Origin: Verrucomicrobiaceae bacterium
GTDB taxonomy: Bacteria; Verrucomicrobiota; Verrucomicrobiia; Verrucomicrobiales; Verrucomicrobiaceae
Direction of reading: 5' to 3'
Length of the DNA: 64,000 nt
Assembly: GCA_019694165.1 (NCBI GenBank)
Contig: JAIBCL010000012.1
Span: forward strand, 1-64,000
The position numbers were made by a program, and so were the translations under genes. This document shows, piece by piece, positions 26,837 to 35,854 of this stretch. The notes under the pieces are model-generated. The model saw nothing but the letters and a program-made list of their open reading frames with translations, made no database searches and was not told the origin of the DNA. The stretch's first letter is position 1. Each line of letters starts with the position of its first letter.

Positions 26837-29188
26837 CTATCGCTTGCCCTTCAATGCCGCAGCCGTGAACCAGTCCACACCACCACCGCCGCCACCGAAC
26901 GGATTTCCCATGCCGCCGCCGCTGCTGCGATAGCCGCCGCCACCGCCTTGGCTGCGGCCCTGACCTCCCTGACCACCGCCGCCTTGCGGGCGCGGGCCGC
27001 CGTTGCCCTGCTGCTTCTTCTCGAAGTCGGGCTTCGACTTCATCGAGAGCGCGATGCGTTTCCGCTGGAGATCCACTTCGGTCACGGTGACTTGCACCTT
27101 TTGCTGCACCTTCACGACTTCATTCGCATCGCGCACGAAGTGATCGGCGAGCTGGCTGACGTGGACGAGGCCGTCCTGATGCACGCCGATGTCCACGAAC
27201 GCGCCGAACGCGGTGACGTTTGTGACGATGCCGGGGAGTTTCATGCCGACGGTGAGATCCTCCGGCTTGTTCACGCCTTCGACAAATTGGAAGACCTCGA
27301 ACTGCTTGCGCGGGTCGCGGCCCGGTTTGGCGAGTTCGTTCACAATGTCCTTCAGCGTCGGCAGGCCGACTTCATCGCTGACGTATTTTTTCAAATCGAT
27401 CTTAGCGCGCAGATCGGCGTTTTTGAGCAGATCATCGACGGTGCAGCCGACATCGGCCGCCATCTTCTCGACGAGTGCATAACGCTCCGGATGCACGGCG
27501 CTCGCATCGAGCGGATGCGCGGCATCGCGAATGCGGAGGAAGCCGGCGGCTTGCTCAAAGGCCTTCTCACCGAGTCGCGGAATCTTCTTCAGCTCCGAGC
27601 GCGCCTTGAACGGGCCGTTTTCATTGCGATATGCGACGATGTTTGCCGCGAGCGCCGAGTTCAGGCCGGAAACGTACGAGAGCAATTGCTTGCTCGCGGT
27701 GTTCACTTCCACGCCCACGCCGTTCACCGCGCTGATCACCACGTCGTCGAGACTGCCCTTGAGCATGTTCTGATCGACATCGTGCTGATATTGGCCGACG
27801 CCGATAGCCTTCGGATCGATCTTCACCAGCTCCGCGAGAGGATCAGCCAGACGACGAGCGATGGAGACGGCGCCGCGCACCGTGACATCGTGATCGGGGA
27901 ATTCCTCGCGAGCGACATCGGAGGCAGAGTAAACCGACGCGCCGCTTTCATTCACCATGATGACCGGAATCGTCTTCGGCAGGCCGATCTTGTTCACGAA
28001 CATCTCCGTCTCACGGCCCGCCGTGCCATTGCCGATGGCGACCGCTTCGATGTGGAAACGCGACACGAGATTCGTGATCAGCGTCTTCGCGTGCATGAGG
28101 CTGTTGCCTTCGCCGAGGAGGTAGATCACGTCGTTGAAGAGCAGTTTCCCCTGCGCATCGAGCACCACGATCTTGCAGCCCGTGCGGAAGCCGGGGTCGA
28201 TGCCGAGCAGCCGCTTCTGTCCGAGCGGTGCGGCGAGAAGCAGCTCGCGCAGATTGTCGGCGAACACCTTCACGGCTTCCGCATCGGCCTTCTTCTTCGA
28301 TTCGAGACGCGCTTCGGTTTCCATCGAGGAATTCAGCAGCCGCTTGTAGCTGTCTTCGGCCGCGAGCTTCACCTGCTGGCCGCAGGCGTGCGTGCTTTTC
28401 ACGAACATCCGTTCGAGGATGGCGATCGCATTAGCCTCCGGCGGCGAGATGCGCATCAAAAGGAAGCCTTCCTTCTCGCCGCGACGAATCGCGAGCAGGC
28501 GATGCGACGGGATGCTCTTCAGCGGTTCCGTCCACTCGAAGTAGTCGCGGAACTTCTGCGCATCCGGCTCCTTGTCTTTGCCCATGAGCGCCTTCGACGA
28601 AACCATGCCTTCCTCTTGGAAGAGCTTTCGCAAAGCAGCGCGCGCATTCGCGTCATCGCTGATGCGTTCCGCGATGATGTCGCGCGCACCAGCCAGCGCT
28701 TCGTCGGCCGTTTTCACTTCCTTCGCCTCGTCGATGAATTTCGCGGCTTCACCAGCCAGATCGGCGGCGTTGTTGGTCTGATTCGCCTCGATGAAATCGG
28801 CGAGCGGCTCGAGGCCCTTCTCCTTCGCGATGGTTGCGCGCGTGCGGCGCTTCGGACGGAACGGCGCGAAGATGTCTTCGAGCACCGTGAGCGTCTGCGC
28901 GCCGTCGAGCTTCTTCTTCAGCTCGACCGTCATCAGATTCCGCTCTTCGAGCGACTTCACGATCGCGGCGCGGCGATCATCCAGCGCGGCGAGCTGCTCC
29001 AGCCGGTCGCGAATGTTCGCCACGGCCACTTCGTCGAGTTCACCCGTGGCTTCTTTGCGGTATCGGGAGATGAACGGTACGGTTGCGCCATCGGCGATGA
29101 GTTTGGCGGTGGCGCCCACCTGGATGGGGCGCAGTTTGAGTTCGGCGGCGATGCGTTCGACGTGGGCGACGTTGATGTTGAGTTCCAT
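26837..29188 (-). CDS. tex: Tex-like S1 RNA-binding transcription accessory protein
   Basis: The 783 residues match the Tex/YhgF family length. In order they contain the helical N-terminal Tex domain (with FISRYRKEATGELDE), a YqgF/RNase H-like domain (LGIDPGFRTGCKIVVLD near residue 330), a helix-hairpin-helix region (SALAANIVAYRNENGPFKAR) and one S1 domain near 650-725 (VTNVTAFGAFVDIGVHQDGLVHVSQL). The last 45 residues are an unusual Gly/Gln/Arg-rich tail, a low-complexity RNA-binding-like extension. Tex is a cytoplasmic nucleic-acid-binding protein linked to transcription and RNA turnover. It diverges from the TolB-like gene with 184 bases between starts. Confidence 0.95.
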   Translation of the reverse strand: MELNINVAHVERIAAELKLRPIQVGATAKLIADGATVPFISRYRKEATGELDEVAVANIRDRLEQLAALDDRRAAIVKSLEERNLMTVELKKKLDGAQTLTVLEDIFAPFRPKRRTRATIAKEKGLEPLADFIEANQTNNAADLAGEAAKFIDEAKEVKTADEALAGARDIIAERISDDANARAALRKLFQEEGMVSSKALMGKDKEPDAQKFRDYFEWTEPLKSIPSHRLLAIRRGEKEGFLLMRISPPEANAIAILERMFVKSTHACGQQVKLAAEDSYKRLLNSSMETEARLESKKKADAEAVKVFADNLRELLLAAPLGQKRLLGIDPGFRTGCKIVVLDAQGKLLFNDVIYLLGEGNSLMHAKTLITNLVSRFHIEAVAIGNGTAGRETEMFVNKIGLPKTIPVIMVNESGASVYSASDVAREEFPDHDVTVRGAVSIARRLADPLAELVKIDPKAIGVGQYQHDVDQNMLKGSLDDVVISAVNGVGVEVNTASKQLLSYVSGLNSALAANIVAYRNENGPFKARSELKKIPRLGEKAFEQAAGFLRIRDAAHPLDASAVHPERYALVEKMAADVGCTVDDLLKNADLRAKIDLKKYVSDEVGLPTLKDIVNELAKPGRDPRKQFEVFQFVEGVNKPEDLTVGMKLPGIVTNVTAFGAFVDIGVHQDGLVHVSQLADHFVRDANEVVKVQQKVQVTVTEVDLQRKRIALSMKSKPDFEKKQQGNGGPRPQGGGGQGGQGRSQGGGGGYRSSGGGMGNPFGGGGGGVDWFTAAALKGKR

Positions 29189-29372
29189 GCGTGTTTTTGA
29201 AAATCGTGCGCCGGAATTAGCGAGCCGCGAAAATGCGGCAAGCGAACTTCATGCGCGCGCGAGTAATCGCTTGACGCAGAATCCGGCGGCGCGGTGTCAT
29301 CAGCGCTGCCGCCACCCGCTCCGCATGATCCAGATGGACTGGCCGGGGCGGGGCGTGTATGGCTGGAGGATC

Positions 29373-30257
29373 ATGAAGCTCTTCGTTCTGTCCGCAGTCT
29401 TCTGCATCGGCATTGGTTCCGCATCCGGCGCGACACCGCGGCTGGCTTTTGAGCGCGACAGCACCGTCTGGATCAGCGGGCTCGACGGCAAGGGCCTGAA
29501 GAAGATTGCCCGGGGTGCGCTGCCTCAGATCTCGCCAGACGGAACTCGCGTTGCCTTCAACACGATCGACCCCGATGCGAAGTCACTCGCGCGCCACATC
29601 GCCGTCGCCGACATCACATCGGGCAAGGTGACCGTCTTGAAGCAAACTCCATCCGACAACTGCTTCGGCCCCGCGTGGTCGCCTGATGGAACCCGGCTGC
29701 TGTTCAGCATCTGGCTCGACAACAACTGGCACCTTGCTGCAATCAATGCGGACGGCAGCGGATACGCCGTCGTGAAGAAGTCCGCCGGCGTTTCCGATTC
29801 CATCTACTCGCCCGCCTGGGCTGCGGACGGAAAATCGTTCTTCTGCCATGACCTCGAAGCCATCTACCGCTGCGACTTGACCGGCAAGGTGACGAAGACC
29901 TGGAAGCTCGCCGACATCCTGGAGCACGGCGGCATGAACAGCGGGGACCGCCTCTCGCCCTCCCCCGACGGCACGCGGCTGCTGATGGACGCAGACATGG
30001 ACGAGGAGCACAGCCGGGAGAACTGGGACGGCCCGCCACCCGCCGTGTGGTCTCTCGATCTTGAGGGCGGCAAGGCCGTGCGCCTGAGCAAGACCGGCCT
30101 CTTCGCCTGGGATCCGGCATGGATCGACGACGAGGAGTTCGTGTTCATCAGCCAGGGTTCGAAGGAAAAAACACCGTCGCTCTACCGTCGCGCCGTCGGG
30201 TCCGGCGGGGCAAAACTTGTCTTGAAGGACGTCCGCACGCCGAGTGTGTCACGCTGA
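29373..30257 (+). CDS. Exported TolB-like PD40 beta-propeller protein
   Basis: The start at 29373 follows a GGAGGA sequence (29365-29370), one of the few Shine-Dalgarno-like sites in the window, though its spacing of about 3 bases is short. It gives a signal peptide (about 1-20) and 294 residues. The body has PD40/TolB-like strands: ALPQISPDGTRVAF, GPAWSPDGTRLLFS, SPAWAADGKSFF, SPSPDGTRLLMDAD and a last degenerate DPAWIDDEEFVF, consistent with a small propeller in the cell envelope. It ends 23 bases before the sigma factor gene and may form an operon with it and the kinase, perhaps as a sensor or output component; that link is inference. Confidence 0.78.
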   Translation: MKLFVLSAVFCIGIGSASGATPRLAFERDSTVWISGLDGKGLKKIARGALPQISPDGTRVAFNTIDPDAKSLARHIAVADITSGKVTVLKQTPSDNCFGPAWSPDGTRLLFSIWLDNNWHLAAINADGSGYAVVKKSAGVSDSIYSPAWAADGKSFFCHDLEAIYRCDLTGKVTKTWKLADILEHGGMNSGDRLSPSPDGTRLLMDADMDEEHSRENWDGPPPAVWSLDLEGGKAVRLSKTGLFAWDPAWIDDEEFVFISQGSKEKTPSLYRRAVGSGGAKLVLKDVRTPSVSR

Positions 30258-30280
30258 TCGTCGGCCAGCATTCGCGCGTC

Positions 30281-30991
30281 ATGTCCTTCCGCGCTCCTTT
30301 TCCTCCCACTGCCTGGACCCGCGTGCTCGCGGCGCAGACCGATGCGCCGGAGTCGGATGAGGCGCTGGAGGAGATCTGCAAGGCTTACTGGCCCGCCATC
30401 TACACCTATCTGCGCGCGCTCGGCTGTGAGCGTGAAGAGGCGCGGGACTACACGCAGGAATTCCTGGCCGAGTTCATCACCAAGGGCGATCTCCACAAGG
30501 TTGCTCCGGCCCGCGGACGACTGCGCAGCTATCTCATGCAGTCGGTGCGCAATCATTTGTTCAATGCGCGCCGCGACGCCGCGCGGCAGAAGCGCGGGGG
30601 CGGCAGGCAGATCGTGTCGATGGACGAGCTGGAGCCGTTCGATGTGCCGGCGGCGCCCGATGCCGCGGATGTGTGGTTCGACCGGCGCTGGGCCTGGTCC
30701 GTGCTGCGCCGATCCATGGCGCGGATGCAGGCGCACTTCGAGGAACGGGGCCGCGGGGCTTTGTTCGATGCGCTCAAGGGCGGGCTGGCGGACCAGGAAT
30801 TGTTGAAACCTTACGCCGAGATCGGGGCTGCTCTGGGCATGACCGAAGGCCATGTGAAACTCGAAATGCACCGCGCGCGCAAGCGCCTGGCGGAAGAACT
30901 GCGCGCGGAGGTGGCATCCACCCTCGATGCGGGCGGCGACGTGGAGTCGGAGCTGCGGTATCTGCTCGGCGTGCTGGGCGGGGAGCACTGA
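30281..30991 (+). CDS. ECF-family RNA polymerase sigma factor
   Basis: The 236 residues contain region 2 (EEICKAYWPAIYTYLRALGCEREEARDYTQEFLAEFI), a linker with MDELEP, and region 4 with a helix-turn-helix (YAEIGAALGMTEGHVKLEMHRARKRLAEEL). A short C-terminal extension (VESELRYLLGVLG) is typical of the kinase-associated ECF group common in planctomycetes and verrucomicrobia. The start was chosen at MSFRAPFPPTAWTRV because region 2 follows directly and the upstream frame reads through the end of the TolB-like gene. It is followed after 4 bases by the kinase gene, which suggests the kinase controls its activity by phosphorylation in place of an anti-sigma factor. Confidence 0.9.
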   Translation: MSFRAPFPPTAWTRVLAAQTDAPESDEALEEICKAYWPAIYTYLRALGCEREEARDYTQEFLAEFITKGDLHKVAPARGRLRSYLMQSVRNHLFNARRDAARQKRGGGRQIVSMDELEPFDVPAAPDAADVWFDRRWAWSVLRRSMARMQAHFEERGRGALFDALKGGLADQELLKPYAEIGAALGMTEGHVKLEMHRARKRLAEELRAEVASTLDAGGDVESELRYLLGVLGGEH

Positions 30992-30995
30992 CGCC

Positions 30996-32897
30996 ATGCC
31001 CACGCCGATGACGGAGTCGAGCCGGGCGGCCTGTCCGAGGTGCGGCATGGAGCAGGATGAAAGCCTGCTCGTGGGCGGGCTATGTCCCGCGTGTGTGGCG
31101 CGGAACGTGAAGTCGGGACTGTTGGGTTTGCTCGATGAGGCGCCGTTGGAGAAGGAAGCGGTCGCGTTGAGCATCGACGGTTACGAGGTGCAGGAACTCA
31201 TCGGCGGAGGCGGGATGGGCGAGGTGTACCGGGCGAAAAGACTCCGCGATGGAAAAACCGTCGCGATCAAGGTCGTCGCGGGCCGCCTCACGCGTGATCC
31301 CGAGATTACGGCGCGGTTTGAAAACGAAGTCAGCGCCATGTCGCAGCTCGATCACCCGAACGTCGTGCGCGTGCTGGACCAAGGAGTGACGGCGGACGGG
31401 CGCCACTACCTGGTGAGCGAGTTCATCGACGGCTGTGATCTGCGCCGTCTCATGAAGGCGCAGCGGCTGGAGGCGGCGCGTGCGTTCGAGACATTCGACA
31501 AGGTCTGCGCCGGTATCGCCCACGCTCACGAGCGGGGCGTCGTGCACCGGGACATCAAGCCGGCGAACATTCTCGTCGGCAGCGACGGCACGGTGAAGGT
31601 GGCGGATTTCGGCCTGGCCAAGACGCTGGTGGATTCCACGCACTGGTACGGCTTCACGCAGACGCGGGACACGTTCGGCACGCCCTATTACATCGCCCCG
31701 GAGGTCACTCGCCAGGCGGGGAAAGCCGATGCGCGCAGCGACGTGTATGCGCTTGGCGTGCTGCTCTATGAGCTGCTCGCGGGCGCGGTGCCGATGGGGC
31801 AGTTCACGCCGTTGTCGCGCCGGCTCGATGTGGACCAGCGCATCGATCAGGTCATCGCCGGGGCGCTGGCGGACGATCCGGAGAAGCGCACGCCATCCGT
31901 CCCCGTGCTCGCGGCATCGGTACGCAGGATCGCGGTGGCGAGCGAGTCGCGGCACCGGCGCTCGCATGTGATGCTGCTCGCAGCCTCGGCGCTCGGCGTG
32001 CTGATGATCGGGGGTGCGCTCGGCGCGTGGGTGATGCGGGAGCGCTCGCGTCCGGCGGCAAAGCCCGGGTTTGCCACACCCGCACGAGCGACGTTGGAGA
32101 AGCCTTGGGAGAACAGCATCGGCATGAAGTTCGTGCCGTTGCCGGAGCGGCCGCTGCTCATCAGCGTGTTTGAGACGCGGGTGCGCGACTACCGTGAGTT
32201 CAGCGAAGCCGAGAATGCCGTGCTGCCCGAGTGGCGGCTCGGACTCGGCAATCCCCGCAGGCTGGTGCGCGGACTCAAGAGCGGCCGCGAGGACGCGGAC
32301 GAGCGCAGCGAGAAGATCTCAACCTGGGACGCGCCCGGTTTCCCGCAAACACCCGATGATCCGGTCACCGGCATCGATCTGGTGGACGCGCGCTTGTTTT
32401 GCGCCTGGCTCACATGGAGGGAGCGTCAGGAAGGCCGCCTCTCCGGGCAGCACACCTATCGTCTGCCGCGTGAGTCCGAGTGGATCGAGATCGCCGGTCA
32501 TGACACCACCGCGTGGCAGCGCGAGGATGCCGGAGCGCAGGCGAACTTCGCCGGCGTCGAAGTCGCCGATGTGCAGCCATGGCCGGCAGACGCCCTGCAC
32601 TTTGAGCGGCGCGATCCATTTCCGCGCACCGCCCCCGTCGGCAGCTTCAAGTCGAACGCGCTCGGGCTTTTCGATCTCTTCGGCAATGTGGCCGAGTGGG
32701 TGGACACGCCCGCGCCGGACAGCGCGGGCGATGGCAGCGCGGTTCTCTACGGCCTGCGCGGCGGTTCATGGGCCACGGGGCAGGCGCGGCAGGCACGGCC
32801 TGAGTTTCATCTCGGCACCCGGCCGGGACGGGCGCAGGCGAACTTCGGCTTCCGCATCGTGCTGGACTTGGAGGCACGCGAACCGGCGAAGGATTGA
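30996..32897 (+). CDS. Membrane Ser/Thr protein kinase with extracytoplasmic FGE-sulfatase-like domain
   Basis: The 633-residue protein starts 4 bases after the sigma factor stop. It has an N-terminal zinc-ribbon-like motif (Cys13, Cys16, Cys30, Cys33) and a Hanks-type kinase (about 62-315) with GGGGMGEVY, Lys92, HRDIKPAN (Asp186) and DFGLAK (Asp204), all intact. One transmembrane helix follows (about 324-347). The outer part (about 370-630) matches the formylglycine-generating-enzyme/SUMF family (NSIGMKFVPLP, GLFDLFGNVAEWV, LRGGSW, NFGFRIV), but the Cys pair needed for sulfatase activation is absent, so it is probably a ligand-sensing domain. The inferred role is signal transduction to the adjacent sigma factor. 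Confidence 0.88.
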   Translation: MPTPMTESSRAACPRCGMEQDESLLVGGLCPACVARNVKSGLLGLLDEAPLEKEAVALSIDGYEVQELIGGGGMGEVYRAKRLRDGKTVAIKVVAGRLTRDPEITARFENEVSAMSQLDHPNVVRVLDQGVTADGRHYLVSEFIDGCDLRRLMKAQRLEAARAFETFDKVCAGIAHAHERGVVHRDIKPANILVGSDGTVKVADFGLAKTLVDSTHWYGFTQTRDTFGTPYYIAPEVTRQAGKADARSDVYALGVLLYELLAGAVPMGQFTPLSRRLDVDQRIDQVIAGALADDPEKRTPSVPVLAASVRRIAVASESRHRRSHVMLLAASALGVLMIGGALGAWVMRERSRPAAKPGFATPARATLEKPWENSIGMKFVPLPERPLLISVFETRVRDYREFSEAENAVLPEWRLGLGNPRRLVRGLKSGREDADERSEKISTWDAPGFPQTPDDPVTGIDLVDARLFCAWLTWRERQEGRLSGQHTYRLPRESEWIEIAGHDTTAWQREDAGAQANFAGVEVADVQPWPADALHFERRDPFPRTAPVGSFKSNALGLFDLFGNVAEWVDTPAPDSAGDGSAVLYGLRGGSWATGQARQARPEFHLGTRPGRAQANFGFRIVLDLEAREPAKD

Positions 32898-32953
32898 CGC
32901 CGGGCCGGCATGGCTGGAACCCGCGGCGTGACGATTCCGCTCCGCCGTTCCCG

Positions 32954-34585
32954 TCAGGGTTTTGGCCTTGGCTTTGGCTCTGCCGTCGGTTTGGAAGCCG
33001 CACTTGCGCGCAGGGCCTCAAACGTCCCGCCGCCCTTCCTGGCGGCTTCCACGTAGATCGACATGGCCTTGAGGTTTTTCACGAACTCCCCGGCGTCGAT
33101 CAGGTCTTGCACCAGCCACACGCCGGTCTTCCTTTCGGCCGACTGCAAGGCGGCGGTCACTTTCCCGGCCTGCCCCTTTGCGCGGCTGGTCCACTTCTTC
33201 GGCGCCTCCGGAGGAGCCTGCTTGCGCAGCCATTCATCGCGCGGCATCGCGAGACGGGCCTTGAGGTCTTCCACTTCTTTCGCGAACCGTTCGTCAGTTT
33301 TGAAGCCGTAGTGCGTGGGCAGATCGCTGTCATCGAACGTGACCTCGTAGGTCTGCGCCTTGCAGTAGAGCGGCCTGTTGGTGCCGAGTTCGTAAAAGCG
33401 CGCCCAGCGTCCCCCGGGCAGCCGGGATTTCTCAAGCCATGCGATGGCGCTCGGCAGGGGCTTCACCCATTCGCCTTCGCCGGTGGCCAGCCACAGCTCG
33501 AGGAGCGCCTCGATGGCGGTGGCGCTCTCGATCGAACTGACGGCCGGCGGCTCGAACTTGCGCGCCCATACGGGGATCATCTCGTCATCATACTGCTGCG
33601 CCCATGCGGGCTGTGGCTCGGGAAGCTGCGCGAGCAGGAGGAACCGGCCGAGCTTCCGGGCTGCATCGAGGAAGCGCGCATCCTTTTCAAGTGTGTGCGC
33701 GCGGAGGAGGACGCGCATGACCGAGAGGAGATTGCCGTCGTTGAGCGTGTAGAAGCGCGTGTAGTCCACGCCGGGCCATGTGTGAGGCCATTCAGCCGGA
33801 ATCCGCGCTTTCACCACGGGCCGCGCGGGATCCGCCGGGCCGTCGTAGTGCTGCCCCCAGCCTCCGTTCGGGGCCTGCGCGGCGAGCAGTCCGTCGAGTC
33901 CGAATCTGAGCGCCGACTTCAGCCCCGCGTCGTCTTTGCACGCGTCCGTGTGCGCAAGCTCGAGAAGAAACAGCAGCGCGGAACCGGTCTTCTCGTCGTC
34001 CAGCGTGGAGGCGGCGTGGCGGCCGTTGCGCTCGGTGTCACCAGCCTCGATGTCGCGGCGGAAGTGATACTTCCGCGCCACGCGCGGATCGAAGTCAAAG
34101 TCGCTGTCCCATCCACCGGAAGCCAACTGGCACCAGATGAGCGCCTGCGCGGCTTCCTTCGCACCCTGGAGAAAAAGTCTGTCGCCTGTGACCTGCCACG
34201 CATGGAGCATCGTCAGCCCCACCGCCGGCGTGCCCGGCGGCTGCATCATGATGAGCGCGGGCGAGTCACGATCCTCGCCCTTCGCGATGCTCATGTCCTT
34301 CGGCCAGCGCCACGCGTAGCCGCCGGCAAAGGCGACATGGCTGCGGAAAAACGCCGCCGCCTTTTTCATCGCGGCAGTGACGGCCTCCGGCGCCGGGTAT
34401 GGCTCGGGTGCGGGCTTGGACTTGTCCGCTTTCGTCCGTTCGTCTGGTCCGGCTTTTGGCCCGGCGACGGGCAGGGCTCGCTGCTCGGATGATTTCTCCG
34501 GCTTCGGTGCCGCCGGATTGTCCGCGACGCCCGGTCCGGCGATGGTGACGATGGCGATCGTGGCGAGGAGTGTGCGGCGTTTCAT
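32954..34585 (-). CDS. Secreted pectate lyase, PL10 type
   Basis: Starting at MKRRTLLATIAIVTIAGPG gives a clear signal peptide and 543 residues; the upstream in-frame extension has no signal character. A Pro/Lys-rich linker (about 25-65) precedes the catalytic (alpha/alpha) toroid. Pectate-lyase family signatures include PALIMMQPPGTPAVGLTML, LLAAQAPNGGWGQHYDGP, YTLNDGNLLSVMRVLL, AVSSIESATAIEALLELW and YEVTFDDSDLPTHYGF. The enzyme should cleave polygalacturonate by beta-elimination with Ca2+. A C-terminal Lys/Glu-rich region (about 430-543), ending in a Pro/Lys repeat, is extra to the family core. It lies convergent to the kinase gene. Confidence 0.87.
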   Translation of the reverse strand: MKRRTLLATIAIVTIAGPGVADNPAAPKPEKSSEQRALPVAGPKAGPDERTKADKSKPAPEPYPAPEAVTAAMKKAAAFFRSHVAFAGGYAWRWPKDMSIAKGEDRDSPALIMMQPPGTPAVGLTMLHAWQVTGDRLFLQGAKEAAQALIWCQLASGGWDSDFDFDPRVARKYHFRRDIEAGDTERNGRHAASTLDDEKTGSALLFLLELAHTDACKDDAGLKSALRFGLDGLLAAQAPNGGWGQHYDGPADPARPVVKARIPAEWPHTWPGVDYTRFYTLNDGNLLSVMRVLLRAHTLEKDARFLDAARKLGRFLLLAQLPEPQPAWAQQYDDEMIPVWARKFEPPAVSSIESATAIEALLELWLATGEGEWVKPLPSAIAWLEKSRLPGGRWARFYELGTNRPLYCKAQTYEVTFDDSDLPTHYGFKTDERFAKEVEDLKARLAMPRDEWLRKQAPPEAPKKWTSRAKGQAGKVTAALQSAERKTGVWLVQDLIDAGEFVKNLKAMSIYVEAARKGGGTFEALRASAASKPTAEPKPRPKP

Positions 34586-34672
34586 GGCAGGCGCGTGAAC
34601 GCCATGCAGTCCGTGTTCTTGCCGTGCCCGCGGGTGCGCGGGTGAACGGCGGGCCAACGCGCCAAACACATC

Positions 34673-34700
34673 TTGCGCCGGCCATCGAACCCCGTATCCT
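34673..34700 (+). promoter_or_regulatory. Candidate sigma-70 promoter for tal
   Basis: A TTGCGC box at 34673-34678 and a TATCCT box at 34695-34700 are separated by 16 bases. The -10 ends 21 bases before the tal start, implying a very short leader. The assignment is by eye from spacing and consensus only. Confidence 0.4.
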
Positions 34701-34721
34701 TCGCGCCCCAAAAATGACGCG

Positions 34722-35678
34722 ATGAACCAGCTCGACCAACTCAAGCAGCACACCGTCGTGGTTGCCGATACCGGCGACTTCGAAGCCATGAGGGCATACA
34801 AGCCTCAGGACGCCACGACCAACCCCTCCCTGATTTTGCAGGCCTCGCAGAAGCCGGAGTACAAGTCGCTGGTGGATCAGGCAGTCGCCGAGCACAAGGG
34901 TGGGCCGCTCTCAGGCAGGGCGAAAGTGGATGCGATCATGGACCGCCTCGTCGTGCTCTTCGGTCTGGAGATTCTCAAGATAGTCCCTGGCCGTGTCTCG
35001 ACCGAGGTCGATGCGCGGCTCTCGTTTGACACGCAGGGCAACATCGACAAGGCGCGCCACATCATCGCCCTCTACGAAAGGGCGGGCATCGGCCGTGAGC
35101 GCATCCTCATCAAGATCGCCTCCACATGGGAGGGCATCAAAGCCGCCGAAGTGCTGCAGAAAGAAGGCATCAACTGCAACCTCACCCTCCTCTTCAGTCT
35201 CGCCCAGGCCGTGGCGTGCGCGGAAGGCGGCATCAAGCTCATCTCGCCCTTCGTCGGCCGCATTCTCGACTGGTACAAAAAGAGCACGGGCAGGGACTAC
35301 GCCGCCGCCGAGGACCCCGGTGTGCAGAGCGTGACCGCCATCTACAACTACTACAAGCACTTCGGCTACCAGACCGAGGTCATGGGCGCGAGCTTCCGCA
35401 ACAAGGGCGAGATCACCGAACTCTGCGGCTGTGACCTCCTCACCATCAGCCCCGCGCTGCTCGGCGAGTTGCAGGGCGCGGGCGAGATCATCACTCCGAA
35501 GCTCAACGCGGCGAATGCGAAGTCGCTCAAGATCGAGCGCATCGGCAGCGATGAAAAATCCTTCCGCTGGCTCTTCAATGAAGACGCGATGGCCACCGAG
35601 AAGACTGCCGAGGGCATCCGCAACTTCGCCAAGGACATCGTCAAGCTGGAGAAGCTCGTCGAGGCCTCGCTGGGATGA
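34722..35678 (+). CDS. tal: Transaldolase
   Basis: This 318-residue protein matches the TalB-type transaldolase family in length and sequence. It moves a dihydroxyacetone unit between sedoheptulose-7-phosphate and glyceraldehyde-3-phosphate in the non-oxidative pentose phosphate pathway. Motifs are [11 protein letters not shown] (30-40), [14 protein letters not shown] (90-103), the Schiff-base lysine Lys131 in [16 protein letters not shown], and [18 protein letters not shown]. It is the first gene of a housekeeping stretch and is followed at a distance by alaS. Translation starts at the Met of MNQLDQLK, which aligns with other family members. Confidence 0.97.
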   Translation: MNQLDQLKQHTVVVADTGDFEAMRAYKPQDATTNPSLILQASQKPEYKSLVDQAVAEHKGGPLSGRAKVDAIMDRLVVLFGLEILKIVPGRVSTEVDARLSFDTQGNIDKARHIIALYERAGIGRERILIKIASTWEGIKAAEVLQKEGINCNLTLLFSLAQAVACAEGGIKLISPFVGRILDWYKKSTGRDYAAAEDPGVQSVTAIYNYYKHFGYQTEVMGASFRNKGEITELCGCDLLTISPALLGELQGAGEIITPKLNAANAKSLKIERIGSDEKSFRWLFNEDAMATEKTAEGIRNFAKDIVKLEKLVEASLG

Positions 35679-35751
35679 CGGACTTGTGCCGGGGCAGGGG
35701 CCGTCCTTGAATCCGGTCGCGCATTCCGGAGTACTTCGTAAGGTCGGGCTT

Positions 35752-35768
35752 CGGACGCGTTGCGTCCG
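35752..35768. terminator. Short perfect hairpin between tal and alaS
   Basis: A 7-bp perfect stem (35752-35758 with 35762-35768) encloses a 3-base loop, with a weaker outer GGTC/GACC pairing. There is no following T-run, so it is at best a non-canonical terminator for tal or a leader structure. Confidence 0.3.
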
Positions 35769-35854
35769 GCGGACCCGTGTGAATCCAGCGGGCCGATGCC
35801 TGCTTTACCTTTGCGCGTCCCGGCTTAGCTTCGGCGCTTCTTTTTTCCAGCCTC

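Noticed and set aside
26684..29200. Plus-strand open frame of over 800 codons opposite tex
   Set aside because: The translation is His/Arg/Leu-rich low-complexity sequence with no motif; tex on the minus strand is clear.
30996..32897. Active formylglycine-generating enzyme
   Set aside because: The FGE-like part of the kinase has no cysteines at the catalytic region near its C-terminus.
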